A stretch of DNA of 38,682 nucleotides, from the NCBI GenBank assembly GCA_003222635.1, contig QHWQ01000096.1, forward strand, positions 1 through 38,682, in the 5' to 3' direction. Below are positions 27,741 to 36,190 of the stretch, piece by piece. The notes under the pieces were generated by a model. That model saw only the letters and a program-made list of their open reading frames with translations, had not been told where the DNA came from and made no database searches. Position 1 is the stretch's first letter. Each line of letters starts with the position of its first letter. This DNA comes from Acidobacteriota bacterium (GTDB lineage: Bacteria > Acidobacteriota > Vicinamibacteria > Vicinamibacterales > UBA2999). The position numbers were made by a program, and so were the translations under genes.

Positions 27741-28011
27741 GGTGCGCGAAGAGCGTATTGATTACAGTGATATTCCGGAGCTGGATGACGACGTCTTCAA
27801 ACAGCCGCTTGTCGAGTGGCCGCCGCGGAAGGAGACGATCACGATTCGGGTCGATGCCGATGTCCTGGACTGGTTCAAAAGTGAAGGGAGCGGTTATCAA
27901 ACGCGCATGAACCGTGTCCTCCGGCATTACATGCAGGCAAGCGACCGTAGCCACTTGCAGAAGACAACCACACGTCGACGCTCGAAGCTTCGAGGTGCGA
28001 AACGCCGCTGA
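27691..28011 (+). CDS. brnA: BrnA family antitoxin
   Basis: A 106-residue antitoxin and likely operon repressor. The N-terminal part (DYSDIPELDDDVFKQPLVEWPPRK) should wrap the toxin. The C-terminal ribbon-helix-helix domain is typical: ETITIRVDADVLDWFKSEGSGYQTRMNRVLRHYMQ (residues about 48-82), ending in a basic tail (TTTRRRSKLRGAKRR). The start at the ATG follows AGGAAAGG and lies inside brnT, giving coupled translation. It probably binds the palindrome at 27439-27453. The 3' end is three bases from the convergent thiolase gene. Confidence 0.92.
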   Translation: MPAKRYVIKSDLKRVDRVREERIDYSDIPELDDDVFKQPLVEWPPRKETITIRVDADVLDWFKSEGSGYQTRMNRVLRHYMQASDRSHLQKTTTRRRSKLRGAKRR

Positions 28012-28014
28012 ACG

Positions 28015-29094
28015 TTAGACCTCGATGACCATCGCGATGCCCATGCCGCCGCCGATGCAGAGCGACGCGACTCCCCTGCCGCCCCCCTTCTGCCGCAGCG
28101 CGTAGATGAGCGTCGTCAGCACGCGTGCGCCGCTGGCGCCGATGGGATGGCCGAGCGCGATGGCGCCGCCGCGCGTGTTCACCTTGCTCGCATCCAGCTT
28201 CAGCTCCTTGAGCACGGCGACCGCCTGCACCGCGAACGCCTCGTTCAGCTCGAACAGATCGATGTCGGATGCCTGCAGCTTCGCGCGCTCGAGCGCTCTC
28301 GTCACCGCGGACACGGGTCCCATACCCATGATGGCGGGATCGACGCCCGTCGATGCGAACGAGAGGATCTTCGCGAGCGGCTTGCGTCCAAGCTTCGCGG
28401 CGCGCTCCGCCGTCGCCACGACCACCGCCGCGGCGCCGTCGTTGATGCCCGACGCGTTGCCCGCCGTGACGGTGCCGTCCTTCTTGAACGCAGCCTTGAG
28501 TCCGGCCAGCTTGTCCGCCGTCGTGCCGGCGCGCGGATATTCATCCATGTCGAACGTGATCGGATCGCCCTTCTTCTGTGGAATCTGAACCGGGACGATC
28601 TCCTCCTTGAAGAGTCCGCCTTTGACCGCTGCCTCCGCGCGCCGCTGGCTCTCCGCCGCGTAGGCATCCTGCTCGTCGCGGCTCACGTTGAAGCGGCTGG
28701 CGATGTTCTCGGCGGTGATGCCCATGTGCACGAAGGTGATCGGGCAGGTGAGGCCGTCGGCGACCATCGAGTCGAGGATCTCGTCGTGCCCCACGTGGAC
28801 GACCGACTGCAGGCCGGATCCGCAGACGCGATTGACGGTCTCGCCCGGCACTTCCTGCGGCACCCCCGCTTTGATCGCCGCCTGGCGCGCGACGTTCATC
28901 CCCGCGCCCGCCTGCAGGACGCACCCCATGATGACGTCGCCGAGATCGATCGGCTTGACGTCCGCGCGGCGAATCGCTTCCTTGATGACGATGGCGCCGA
29001 GATCGGCGGCGGAGAAATTCTTGAGCGAGCCGCCGAACGATCCGATCGCCGTGCGGCAGGCGCTGATGATGACTGCGGGTTCGTAATCGGGCAT
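28015..29094 (-). CDS. Acetyl-CoA acetyltransferase (thiolase) with an internal in-frame gap
   Basis: Thiolase that joins or splits acetoacetyl-CoA. The 359-residue product starts at [22 protein letters not shown]. The acylated cysteine is C91 (NRVCGSGLQ), with [16 protein letters not shown] and [14 protein letters not shown] at the end (catalytic His and Cys). A segment of about 35 residues, which in the family links SGLxAVxxAxxxI to the region GHDEILDSM (including the AGGMExMSxAP motif), is missing after V101. The frame is kept. Normal length is about 392. Folding and activity are doubtful as written. A GTG at 29130 inside the repeat element would add [12 protein letters not shown] and is less likely. 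It follows the CoA-transferase genes, fitting acetoacetate use. Confidence 0.85.
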   Translation of the reverse strand: MPDYEPAVIISACRTAIGSFGGSLKNFSAADLGAIVIKEAIRRADVKPIDLGDVIMGCVLQAGAGMNVARQAAIKAGVPQEVPGETVNRVCGSGLQSVVHVGHDEILDSMVADGLTCPITFVHMGITAENIASRFNVSRDEQDAYAAESQRRAEAAVKGGLFKEEIVPVQIPQKKGDPITFDMDEYPRAGTTADKLAGLKAAFKKDGTVTAGNASGINDGAAAVVVATAERAAKLGRKPLAKILSFASTGVDPAIMGMGPVSAVTRALERAKLQASDIDLFELNEAFAVQAVAVLKELKLDASKVNTRGGAIALGHPIGASGARVLTTLIYALRQKGGGRGVASLCIGGGMGIAMVIEV

Positions 29095-29110
29095 ATACAG
29101 TTTGCGGTTG

Positions 29111-29168
29111 GTCCGGCTAAAGCCGGACACTACCGATGACTGACGGTAGTGTCCGCCTTCAGGCGGAC
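29111..29168. repeat. REP-like paired palindromic element
   Basis: Same layout as 11971-12026. The left hairpin GTCCGGCT-AA-AGCCGGAC is at 29111-29128 and the right hairpin GTCCGCCT-TC-AGGCGGAC at 29151-29168. CTACCG (29130-29135) pairs with CGGTAG (29144-29149). It fills most of the gap between scoB and the thiolase gene, abutting the scoB stop codon at 29169-29171. Confidence 0.9.
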
Positions 29169-29816
29169 CTAGAATCGAGCTGGTTCTCCGTCGACATGCA
29201 GCGTCGCGCCCGTCGCCTTCCTGACCGCATCAACGGTGGTGTCCGATGCAATCTCGCGGAGCACGAGCCCTTTCGGCGTCACTTCGATGACCGCGAGCTC
29301 GCTGACGATCATGTTGACGACCTTCGTTCCTGTCAGCGGCAGCACGCATGTCTTCAGGACCTTGTGGCCGCCATCCTTCGTCGTGTGCTCCATCGCGATG
29401 ATGACGCGCTTGGCGCCGGCGACCAGATCCATCGCGCCGCCCATCCCCTTCATCATCTTGCCGGGCACCATCCAGTTCGCGAGGTTGCCTTCCTCGTCCA
29501 CCTCGAGCGCGCCGAGCACGGTCATGTCGATGTGGCCGCCGCGCACCATCGCAAACGAATCCGCGCTGCTGCAGTACGACGTGCCCGGCAGCTCGGTGAC
29601 GATCTCCTTGCCCGCGTTGACGAGGTCGGGATCGATCTCCGACTCCAGCGGATAGGGCCCGACGCCGAGCATCCCGTTTTCCGAATGCAGCGTGATGTCC
29701 ACGCCCGGCGGCACGTAGTTGGCCACGAGCGTCGGCATGCCGATGCCGAGGTTCACGTAATCGCCGTCGCGCAGCTCCTGCGCGATGCGGCGGACGATGC
29801 GTTCGCGCTTGTCCAT
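29169..29816 (-). CDS. scoB: 3-oxoacid CoA-transferase subunit B
   Basis: Smaller catalytic half of succinyl-CoA:3-oxoacid CoA-transferase, which activates acetoacetate with CoA from succinyl-CoA. The 215-residue protein has [21 protein letters not shown] and the active-site glutamate motif [14 protein letters not shown] (E46, the residue that forms the glutamyl-CoA intermediate). [28 protein letters not shown] and [15 protein letters not shown] follow. The ATG begins directly after the subunit A stop, so the two are translationally coupled. The gene continues the aromatic cluster in the same direction; its ketone-body role links to the thiolase gene after the repeat element. Confidence 0.93.
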   Translation of the reverse strand: MDKRERIVRRIAQELRDGDYVNLGIGMPTLVANYVPPGVDITLHSENGMLGVGPYPLESEIDPDLVNAGKEIVTELPGTSYCSSADSFAMVRGGHIDMTVLGALEVDEEGNLANWMVPGKMMKGMGGAMDLVAGAKRVIIAMEHTTKDGGHKVLKTCVLPLTGTKVVNMIVSELAVIEVTPKGLVLREIASDTTVDAVRKATGATLHVDGEPARF

Positions 29817-30521
29817 TTAGACGGCCTGTAGCTGGCGGACGGTGCGCCGTTCGATGCGCTTGTCGTAGTGCGCGCCTTTGAGAACGTGCGTGACGAAGAT
29901 GCCCGGCGTGACGATCGCGTCGGGATCCAGCCGGCCCGGCTCGACGATCTCTTCCACTTCCGCGAACGTCACCCTGGCCGCGGTGGCCATCACCGGATTG
30001 AAGTTGCGCGCGGTCTTCCGGTAGATGAGATTGCCTTTCGTGTCGCCCTTGTAGGCCTTGACGAACGCGAAGTCGGCGTGGAGCGGCGCCTCGAGGATGT
30101 AGTTGCGCCCGTCGATGACGCGCGTCTCCTTCCCCTCGCCCACCATCGTCCCGTAGCCGGTCGGCGTGAAGAAGCCGCCGATGCCCGCGCCCGCCGCGCG
30201 GATGCGTTCCGCAAACGTTCCCTGCGGGACGAGCGTGTACTTGATCTCGCCCGCAATCGCCTGACGCTCGAACTCCTTGTTCTCGCCGACGTAGCTGCCG
30301 ATGAAGTGCGCGACCTGCTTCGTCCTGACGAGCATGCCGACGCCGAAGTCGTCCACGCCCGGGTTGTTGCTGATGATCGTCAAGTTGCGCGTCCCGCGCG
30401 CGTGCAGCGCCCGGATCAGGTTCTCGGGAAGGCCGCAGAGGCCGAAGCCGCCGCACATGATCGACGCGCCATCGGGAATCTGCGCGACCGCCTCCTCGGC
30501 GCTCTTCAACACCTTGTTCAT
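29817..30521 (-). CDS. scoA: 3-oxoacid CoA-transferase subunit A
   Basis: Alpha subunit of the same CoA-transferase. The 234-residue sequence is typical: IPDGASIMCGGFGLCGLPENLIRAL (residues about 15-39, with the conserved glycine-rich loop), TIISNNPGVDDFGVGMLV, GEIKYTLVPQGTFAERIRAAGAGIGGFFTPTGYGT, and NLIYRKTARNFNPVMATAA. Start ATG at 30521, one base after the prephenate dehydrogenase stop. It is the junction where an amino-acid biosynthesis cluster runs into ketone-body metabolism. Confidence 0.93.
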   Translation of the reverse strand: MNKVLKSAEEAVAQIPDGASIMCGGFGLCGLPENLIRALHARGTRNLTIISNNPGVDDFGVGMLVRTKQVAHFIGSYVGENKEFERQAIAGEIKYTLVPQGTFAERIRAAGAGIGGFFTPTGYGTMVGEGKETRVIDGRNYILEAPLHADFAFVKAYKGDTKGNLIYRKTARNFNPVMATAARVTFAEVEEIVEPGRLDPDAIVTPGIFVTHVLKGAHYDKRIERRTVRQLQAV

Positions 30522-30522
30522 G

Positions 30523-31383
30523 TCAGTGATTATCCTTCATCAACTCCGCGCGCCATTTCGCGGCGGCCGCGAAGATCGCCTCGACGCTGTCCCCGCGCCG
30601 CAGATCGCCGCGGAGCTGCGTCAGGCGCTGGATGAGACAGTCGAGCGCGTCCTCGATCGCATCGGCGTTGGTGAGGCAGATGTCGCGCCACACATCCGCG
30701 GGGCTCGACGCAAGCCGCGTCGTATCCACCAATCCGCGTCCCGCCATGCGCAGCCCGTCTGCCTTCGCGGCGGTGCCGACGGTCTCCATCAGCGCGCTTG
30801 CGGCCAGCTGCGGCAGATGGCTGATGAATGCCATCACGTGGTCGTGATCGTCGGCTGAAAGGATCGATGGCTTGGCACCGAGGCCCCTCACGAATCGCGA
30901 GAGGCGATCGACGGCGGCCGTGGACGCGTGGCCGGCCGGCGTGAAGATCCAGGGACGGCCGGCGAACAGATCAGGACGTGCGAACGCAAAGCCACCGCGC
31001 TCGCCGCCGCCTAACGGATGCCCGCCGACGAAGGTGACGTTCGACGGCAGCGCACGCGCCGCGTTGACGATCTCGCGTTTGGTTCCGCCGACGTCGGTGA
31101 CGGTCCGGCTGAAGCCGGACACTACCGGCACTTGTGACAGGAGCTCGATATTCTGGCGAACGGGCGCCGCCAGAATGATCAGCGACGCGTCAGGCAGTGC
31201 GGCAATGCTCTCGAAGCCGCGCTCGATGGCGCCCGCGCCCACGGCATGCGCAAGCACCGCCTCGGAGTCGACGCCGAACACGCGCGACTGCGGCCAGCGT
31301 TCCCGCACACCCAGCGCGATGGATCCCCCAATCAGGCCCAGCCCGACGATTGCTATCGATTCAAATGGGGGATCGGCAGCCAC
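30523..31383 (-). CDS. tyrA: Prephenate dehydrogenase (TyrA type)
   Basis: Oxidative decarboxylation of prephenate to 4-hydroxyphenylpyruvate in tyrosine synthesis. The 286-residue protein has an NAD(P) loop IAIVGLGLIGGSIALGV (residues about 10-26), the HPLGGGERGG motif and SADDHDHVMAFISHLPQLAASAL (helical dimerisation domain), as in the family. A REP-like palindrome lies in the coding sequence near 31103-31127 and encodes about residues 87-94 (VVSGFSRT), just before VTDVGGTKREIV. The start is GTG, four bases after the DAHP synthase stop. An arogenate-specific activity cannot be excluded. The product feeds on prephenate formed by the chorismate mutase of this cluster. Confidence 0.9.
   Translation of the reverse strand: MAADPPFESIAIVGLGLIGGSIALGVRERWPQSRVFGVDSEAVLAHAVGAGAIERGFESIAALPDASLIILAAPVRQNIELLSQVPVVSGFSRTVTDVGGTKREIVNAARALPSNVTFVGGHPLGGGERGGFAFARPDLFAGRPWIFTPAGHASTAAVDRLSRFVRGLGAKPSILSADDHDHVMAFISHLPQLAASALMETVGTAAKADGLRMAGRGLVDTTRLASSPADVWRDICLTNADAIEDALDCLIQRLTQLRGDLRRGDSVEAIFAAAAKWRAELMKDNH
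31103..31127. repeat. REP-like palindrome inside tyrA
   Basis: Hairpin GTCCGGCT-GA-AGCCGGAC (31103-31120) followed by ACTACCG (31121-31127), the left half of the family. It is in frame in the tyrA reading direction and read as VVSGFSRT. Confidence 0.85.
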
Positions 31384-31387
31384 CTAC

Positions 31388-32434
31388 TTACCGAGCCCAC
31401 CCTCTGCGCGCGACGGGCTCGAGGCAAATGCTACGGCCGATGGCTGGCGCGATGATGCGCAGCTCCGCCATCAGGCGCTCGAACTGCGGCGGATGCATCG
31501 ACTGCGCGCCGTCGCTGAGGGCGCGATCGGGATCGTTGTGGACCTCGATGATCAGCCCATCGCAGCCCGCCGCGACCGCCGCGCGCGCCAGCTGCGCCAC
31601 CATGTCCCGTCGCCCCGCGCCGTGACTCGGATCCGCCACCACCGGCAGGTGACTCAGCTTTTTCACGACCGGAATCGCGGAGATATCGAACGTGTTGCGC
31701 GTCGCGGTCTCGAATGTGCGGATGCCGCGCTCGCACAGGATCACGTCGCTATTGCCGCCCGCGAGGATGTACTCCGCCGACAGCAGCCACTCCTCGATCG
31801 TCGCGGACAGGCCGCGCTTGAGCAGCACCGGCTTATGCGCGTGCCCGAGCTCGCGCAGCAGCGTGTAGTTCTGCATGTTGCGCGCGCCCACTTGGAAGAT
31901 GTCGCAGTACTTGTCGATGAGCGTGATTTGGCTGACGTCCATCACCTCGGAGATCAGCTTCAGGTTGTGCGCGTCGGCCGCGTTGCGCAGCATGCGCAGC
32001 CCTTCCTCGCCGAGCCCCTGGAACGCGTACGGCGAGCTGCGCGGCTTGAACGCGCCGCCGCGCAGGATCTTCGCGCCCGCGCGCTTGACCGCCGCGGCGC
32101 TCGCGTTGACCTGCTCCTCGGTCTCCGCGGAGCATGGACCGGCCATGACGATCACCTCGTCCCCGCCTATCCGCACATCGTCGATCGTGACGACGGTGTC
32201 CTCCGGCTTGAAGGTGCGGCTGGCGCGCTTGTACGGCTCGCTGATGCGCAGCACCTCGTGCACGCCGTCGAGGATCCCGATCAGCTCGGGATCGATCTTG
32301 TGCGCGCCGACGACGCCGAGGACCGTGCGCGTGACGCCCGACGAGCGGTGGACGTCCATCCCCAGCTCGATCAGACGCTGAATGACCGCATCAATCTGCG
32401 CCTCGGTGGCGCGTTCGTTCATCACTACGACCAT
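31388..32434 (-). CDS. aroF: 3-deoxy-7-phosphoheptulonate synthase (DAHP synthase), type I beta with N-terminal ferredoxin-like domain
   Basis: First step of the shikimate pathway: phosphoenolpyruvate plus erythrose-4-phosphate to DAHP. The 348-residue product has an N-terminal regulatory ferredoxin-like domain (MVVVMNERATEAQIDAVIQRLIELG... to about residue 70). The TIM-barrel follows, with IVMAGPCSAETEEQ, GAFKPRSSPYAFQGLG, GARNMQNYTLLRELG and ADPSHGAGRRD. This layout matches the Thermotoga type I beta enzyme. A separate chorismate mutase is encoded just upstream, so inhibition by end products may pass through complex formation. ATG start at 32434. It is in line with the trp genes. Confidence 0.93.
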   Translation of the reverse strand: MVVVMNERATEAQIDAVIQRLIELGMDVHRSSGVTRTVLGVVGAHKIDPELIGILDGVHEVLRISEPYKRASRTFKPEDTVVTIDDVRIGGDEVIVMAGPCSAETEEQVNASAAAVKRAGAKILRGGAFKPRSSPYAFQGLGEEGLRMLRNAADAHNLKLISEVMDVSQITLIDKYCDIFQVGARNMQNYTLLRELGHAHKPVLLKRGLSATIEEWLLSAEYILAGGNSDVILCERGIRTFETATRNTFDISAIPVVKKLSHLPVVADPSHGAGRRDMVAQLARAAVAAGCDGLIIEVHNDPDRALSDGAQSMHPPQFERLMAELRIIAPAIGRSICLEPVARRGWAR

Positions 32435-32444
32435 ATAAGTACTC

Positions 32445-32765
32445 TCACTCTCCGCTTGCGGGACCGAAGTCCCCTCTGGTGGAACCCGATTCGCGTTCTG
32501 CTCGCCGCGCCTCGTCGATGATGCGCTCGAAGATTCGGACCACGGCCTCCGCGGTGAGCGGACCCGCCAGGTCCTGCGCCGACTGCTTGACCTTCTCGAG
32601 CACCTTCTTTTCACGCTCCGGCTGATAGACCGGCATGCCGTGCTCGTGTTTGAGCTTGCCGATTTCGACCGCGCACGCGACGCGGACGTTCAGCAGCCGC
32701 ACCAGCTGGTTGTCGATGACGTCGATGCGCTCACGCAGCTCGTCGATGCTCAGGACTTCAGCCAA
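32445..32765 (-). CDS. Chorismate mutase (AroQ type)
   Basis: Converts chorismate to prephenate for phenylalanine and tyrosine. The 106-residue helical protein has the AroQ active-site pattern: R11 (IDELRERIDVID), R28 (LLNVRVACAVEIGKLK), K37/K39, and R51-E52 (YQPEREKKVLEKV). The start is TTG at 32765, overlapping trpA by 16 bp, with GAGGAG eight bases upstream. The C-terminus is short and hydrophilic (RGDFGPASGE). It lies between trpA and the DAHP synthase gene, feeding the TyrA step downstream. Confidence 0.92.
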   Translation of the reverse strand: MAEVLSIDELRERIDVIDNQLVRLLNVRVACAVEIGKLKHEHGMPVYQPEREKKVLEKVKQSAQDLAGPLTAEAVVRIFERIIDEARRAERESGSTRGDFGPASGE

Positions 32766-33535
32766 CGCACGTACTCCTCTACGCGGGTGTTGAGATCGGC
32801 AGATGTGCCTTCGCGGGCGATCACATCGACCAGCGAGCTTCCAACCACGGCGGCGTCGGCCCAGCGCCCGACCTCGCGCACGTGATCGGGTTTGCTGATG
32901 CCGAAGCCGAGCGCGACCGGCAGGTCGCTGACCCTCCGGATGCGCTCCACCATGTCCTGCGCGCCGGCGGCCAGCGCGTCGCGCGCCCCGGTGACACCGA
33001 GGCGCGAGATCGCATACAGGAATCCGCTGCCAAGCTCCGCGGCCCTGCGCAACCGCTCGTCGGTCGTCGTCGGACTGAGAAGCAGGATTGTATCAATCCC
33101 CCGCTGGGTGAGCATGGTCCGTGACTCGTCGGCTTCCTCGATCGGCAGGTCGAGGATGAGCACGCCATCGACCCCCGCGTCGCGCGCGCGATCGGCGAAC
33201 CGCTCCGACCCGAGGCGCAGAATCGGATTCGCGTAGCTGAAGATGACGATCGGCGCGCGGATGTCGCCGCGGATCGTGCGCAGCAGATCGAGCACGCCGC
33301 TGAGCGTCGTCCCCGAGGCAAGCGCACGCTCCGTTGCCCGCTGAATCACCGGGCCGTCCGCGAGCGGATCCGAAAACGGCACACCGACCTCGAGCACGTC
33401 AGCACCCGCACGATCGAGCGCGCGGAGGATTCCCGCGGTCCGATCGAGATCCGGATCGCCGGCCGTGATGTAGGTCACGAGGCCAGGATGACCGTTCGAT
33501 CGGATGCGCGCGAACGTCTGCTCCAGTCGCGTCAT
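32750..33535 (-). CDS. trpA: Tryptophan synthase alpha subunit
   Basis: Cleaves indole-3-glycerol phosphate and passes indole to the beta subunit. The 261-residue protein shows the family segments [39 protein letters not shown] (catalytic Glu and Asp region), [16 protein letters not shown] and [16 protein letters not shown]. The start ATG overlaps the trpB stop (ATGA), so translation is likely coupled. Confidence 0.95.
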   Translation of the reverse strand: MTRLEQTFARIRSNGHPGLVTYITAGDPDLDRTAGILRALDRAGADVLEVGVPFSDPLADGPVIQRATERALASGTTLSGVLDLLRTIRGDIRAPIVIFSYANPILRLGSERFADRARDAGVDGVLILDLPIEEADESRTMLTQRGIDTILLLSPTTTDERLRRAAELGSGFLYAISRLGVTGARDALAAGAQDMVERIRRVSDLPVALGFGISKPDHVREVGRWADAAVVGSSLVDVIAREGTSADLNTRVEEYVRWLKS

Positions 33536-34761
33536 TTCATGGCATCCATGACGGTCTGCACGTCCTTGTCGCCGCGACCAGACAAATTGACGAGAACAAT
33601 CGTTCCTGGCTTCAGCGTCGGAATCAGCTGCATCGTGTACGCGATCGCGTGAGACGACTCGAGCGCCGGCAGGATGCCTTCGGTGCGCGCGAGCGTCTTG
33701 AAGCCGTCGAGCGCTTCGGTATCCGTGATGTAGGCGTACTCCGTGCGACCGAGCTCGCGCAGCCACGCGTGCTCGGGTCCAACCGCCGCGTAGTCGAGCC
33801 CAGCCGAGATCGAATGCGTCAGCTCGATGTTTCCCGCTTCGTCTTGCAGGACGTATGTGCGAGTTCCCTGCAGGACGCCGGCGCTGCCGCCGGCGAAGCG
33901 CGCGGCATGGCGGCCAGGCGCGATCTTTTCGCCGCCTGCTTCGACGCCGATCAGACGCACCGATGTGTCATCGAGAAATGCGTCGAAGATACCGATCGCG
34001 TTGCTGCCGCCGCCGACGCACGCGACGACGACGTCAGGCAGGCGGCCCGCCTGTTCGAGAATCTGCGCGCGCGACTCACGGCCGATGACCGACTGGAACT
34101 CGCGGACCATCAGCGGATACGGATGCGGGCCGAGCGCGGAGCCGAGCAGGTAATAGGTATCGTGCACGTTGGCGACCCAGTCGCGCATCGCCTCGTTGAT
34201 GGCGTCCTTCAGCGTCTTGCTGCCGGCCTCGACGCCGTGCACGGTCGCGCCGAGCAGCTGCATGCGGACGACGTTGAGCGCCTGGCGGCGCATGTCTTCC
34301 GTGCCCATGTAGACACGGCACTCGAGGCCAAGCAGCGCGCACGCGGTGGCGGTCGCAACGCCGTGCTGTCCCGCGCCGGTTTCGGCAACGACGCGCCGCT
34401 TGCCCATGCGTTTGGCGAGCAGCGCCTGGCCGAGGGCGTTGTTGATCTTGTGCGCGCCGGTGTGCGTCAGGTCTTCTCTCTTCAGAAACACGCGCACATC
34501 CCCACCCGCCCCACCCGCCGTACCCGCCAAGTTGCGCGCTTCATAGAGCGGCGTCGGGCGGCCCACGTAGTGTTTCAGCAAGCCATCGAGCTCGTCGCAG
34601 AAGGCTTCGTCGTCGCGCGCCGCATAGTAGCCGGCTGTCAGTTCCTCGATGGGCGCGACGAGGGTCTCGGGCACAAACCTTCCTCCGTATGCACCGAAGT
34701 AACCGCGTGCATCCGGATCGCGGCGGCCGAAGGTTCGTTCCTTTGCAGCAGCGGTTTTCAC
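33532..34761 (-). CDS. trpB: Tryptophan synthase beta subunit
   Basis: PLP enzyme that joins indole and serine into tryptophan. The 409-residue protein is full length: [15 protein letters not shown], the PLP-lysine motif [52 protein letters not shown], and the C-terminal [14 protein letters not shown]. It overlaps trpF by 4 bp and trpA by 4 bp. Confidence 0.96.
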   Translation of the reverse strand: MKTAAAKERTFGRRDPDARGYFGAYGGRFVPETLVAPIEELTAGYYAARDDEAFCDELDGLLKHYVGRPTPLYEARNLAGTAGGAGGDVRVFLKREDLTHTGAHKINNALGQALLAKRMGKRRVVAETGAGQHGVATATACALLGLECRVYMGTEDMRRQALNVVRMQLLGATVHGVEAGSKTLKDAINEAMRDWVANVHDTYYLLGSALGPHPYPLMVREFQSVIGRESRAQILEQAGRLPDVVVACVGGGSNAIGIFDAFLDDTSVRLIGVEAGGEKIAPGRHAARFAGGSAGVLQGTRTYVLQDEAGNIELTHSISAGLDYAAVGPEHAWLRELGRTEYAYITDTEALDGFKTLARTEGILPALESSHAIAYTMQLIPTLKPGTIVLVNLSGRGDKDVQTVMDAMK

Positions 34762-35378
34762 TTCGTTTCCTCAAACGCAAGGCGCGCGTTCGCAATGAAC
34801 TCCGTCACCTTGCCGAAATCCTTCACGCCCGGCGATGCCTCGACGCCGGACGACACATCCACGCCGAAGGGCCGTACGGCGCGAATGGCGCTCGCGACGT
34901 TGTCGGGCGTGAGCCCGCCGGCAAGCACGATGCGGCGCTTGCTCGCCATCGCCGCGGCCTGCGACCAGTCGATCACCGCGCCCGTGCCGCCGCGACGAAC
35001 CGGATCGATGTTGTCCACCAGCAGCGCTGTCTCCGGCGCCCATGCCTCCGACGCGTACTCCAGATCCCCGAGGGACACCGCGCGAAACACCGGCCAGTCG
35101 AGCGCATCCGCGTAGGCCGGCGGCTCGTCGCCGTGCAGCTGCACGGCCGTCAGCCGCGCCTGTTCCGCCATCGTCCGGATGCGATCGACGGAGTCGTTCA
35201 CGAACACTCCCACGCGCATCACGTGCGACGGCAGCTCCGCGCTGATCTCCGCCGCGCGCTCGATCGACACGCCGCGCGGGCTTCGCGGCCACAGCACGAA
35301 GCCGATCGCCGTCGCGCCCTGCTCCACCGCGTGCAGCGCATCGGTCAGACGCGTGATGCCACAGACCTTCACGAACAC
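34758..35378 (-). CDS. trpF: Phosphoribosylanthranilate isomerase
   Basis: Isomerises phosphoribosylanthranilate to the ribulose form (CdRP). The 206-residue product starts with GTG and the hallmark [26 protein letters not shown] (catalytic cysteine C6 region). AVQLHGDE and the phosphate-binding end [35 protein letters not shown] follow. It overlaps trpC by 10 bp and trpB by 4 bp. Confidence 0.95.
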   Translation of the reverse strand: MFVKVCGITRLTDALHAVEQGATAIGFVLWPRSPRGVSIERAAEISAELPSHVMRVGVFVNDSVDRIRTMAEQARLTAVQLHGDEPPAYADALDWPVFRAVSLGDLEYASEAWAPETALLVDNIDPVRRGGTGAVIDWSQAAAMASKRRIVLAGGLTPDNVASAIRAVRPFGVDVSSGVEASPGVKDFGKVTEFIANARLAFEETK

Positions 35379-36190
35379 GACTGTCCTCTGACAATGACCC
35401 CCGACCCCATCAATTCGGCGATTGCGTGTGCCGGATCCGGATCCGTCATGAAGCGCTCACCGATCAAAAACGCCTTGTAGCCTGCCGCGGCGAGACGATC
35501 GAGCTCCTCGCGCGACTTCAGCCCGCTCTCACTCACCCCGATAACGCTGCGCGGCATCCGCGCGGCGAGCCTGTCGGACGCTTCGACGTCGACGGTCAAC
35601 GTGCGCAGATTCCTGTTGTTGACGCCAATCACGCGCGCGCCGCTGTCGATCGCTCGCGTCAGCTCCGCCTCCTCATGCACTTCGACCAGCGTCGCGAGAC
35701 CAAGCTCCCACGCGCGCGCCTGCAGCGCGACGAGATTCTTCTGCTCGAGCGCCGCGACAATCAGCAGCACCGCATCCGCACCCGCCGCGCGTGCTTCGAA
35801 CAGTTGGTACTCGTCGACGATGAAATCCTTGCGCAACAACGGCAGTCTGACGCGCGCGCGAACGGCCGTCAGGTGCTCGAGCGAACCATCGAAGAACGTC
35901 GGTTCCGTCAGCACGGAAATCGCCGCCGCGCCACCCTGCTGGTACTGCGTGGCAATACGCACCGGGTCGTAGTCCGCCGCGAGCACGCCTTTCGACGGCG
36001 AACGCCGCTTGCACTCGGCAATCACGTTGATCCGATCCGCCCTGCCGAGCGCGGACTCGAAGCGTTGTCCCCCAGGATTCGCCGTGGCCGCGCGCCGCTC
36101 GAGCGCCGCCCGCGGCCCCTTCTCGCGACGCGTTTCGACGATCCGGCGTGTCGCCCCGACGATTGTGCGCAGTAGATCTGGTGCGCTCAT
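35369..36190 (-). CDS. trpC: Indole-3-glycerol phosphate synthase
   Basis: Closes the indole ring from CdRP. The 273-residue protein has the family features VIAECKRRSPSKG, AAISVLTEPTFFDGSLEHL, LPLLRKDFIVDEYQLFEARAAGADAVLLI, EVHEEAEL, VIGVNNRNLRTLTVD and VSESGLKSREEL. It overlaps trpD by 4 bp (ATGA) and its 3' end reaches into trpF by 10 bp. Confidence 0.96.
   Translation of the reverse strand: MSAPDLLRTIVGATRRIVETRREKGPRAALERRAATANPGGQRFESALGRADRINVIAECKRRSPSKGVLAADYDPVRIATQYQQGGAAAISVLTEPTFFDGSLEHLTAVRARVRLPLLRKDFIVDEYQLFEARAAGADAVLLIVAALEQKNLVALQARAWELGLATLVEVHEEAELTRAIDSGARVIGVNNRNLRTLTVDVEASDRLAARMPRSVIGVSESGLKSREELDRLAAAGYKAFLIGERFMTDPDPAHAIAELMGSGVIVRGQSCS

Noticed and set aside
30872-32521. 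A 549-residue plus-strand frame across tyrA and the DAHP synthase gene
   Set aside because: It spans two recognised minus-strand genes in an antisense frame and shows no domain or ribosome-binding site.
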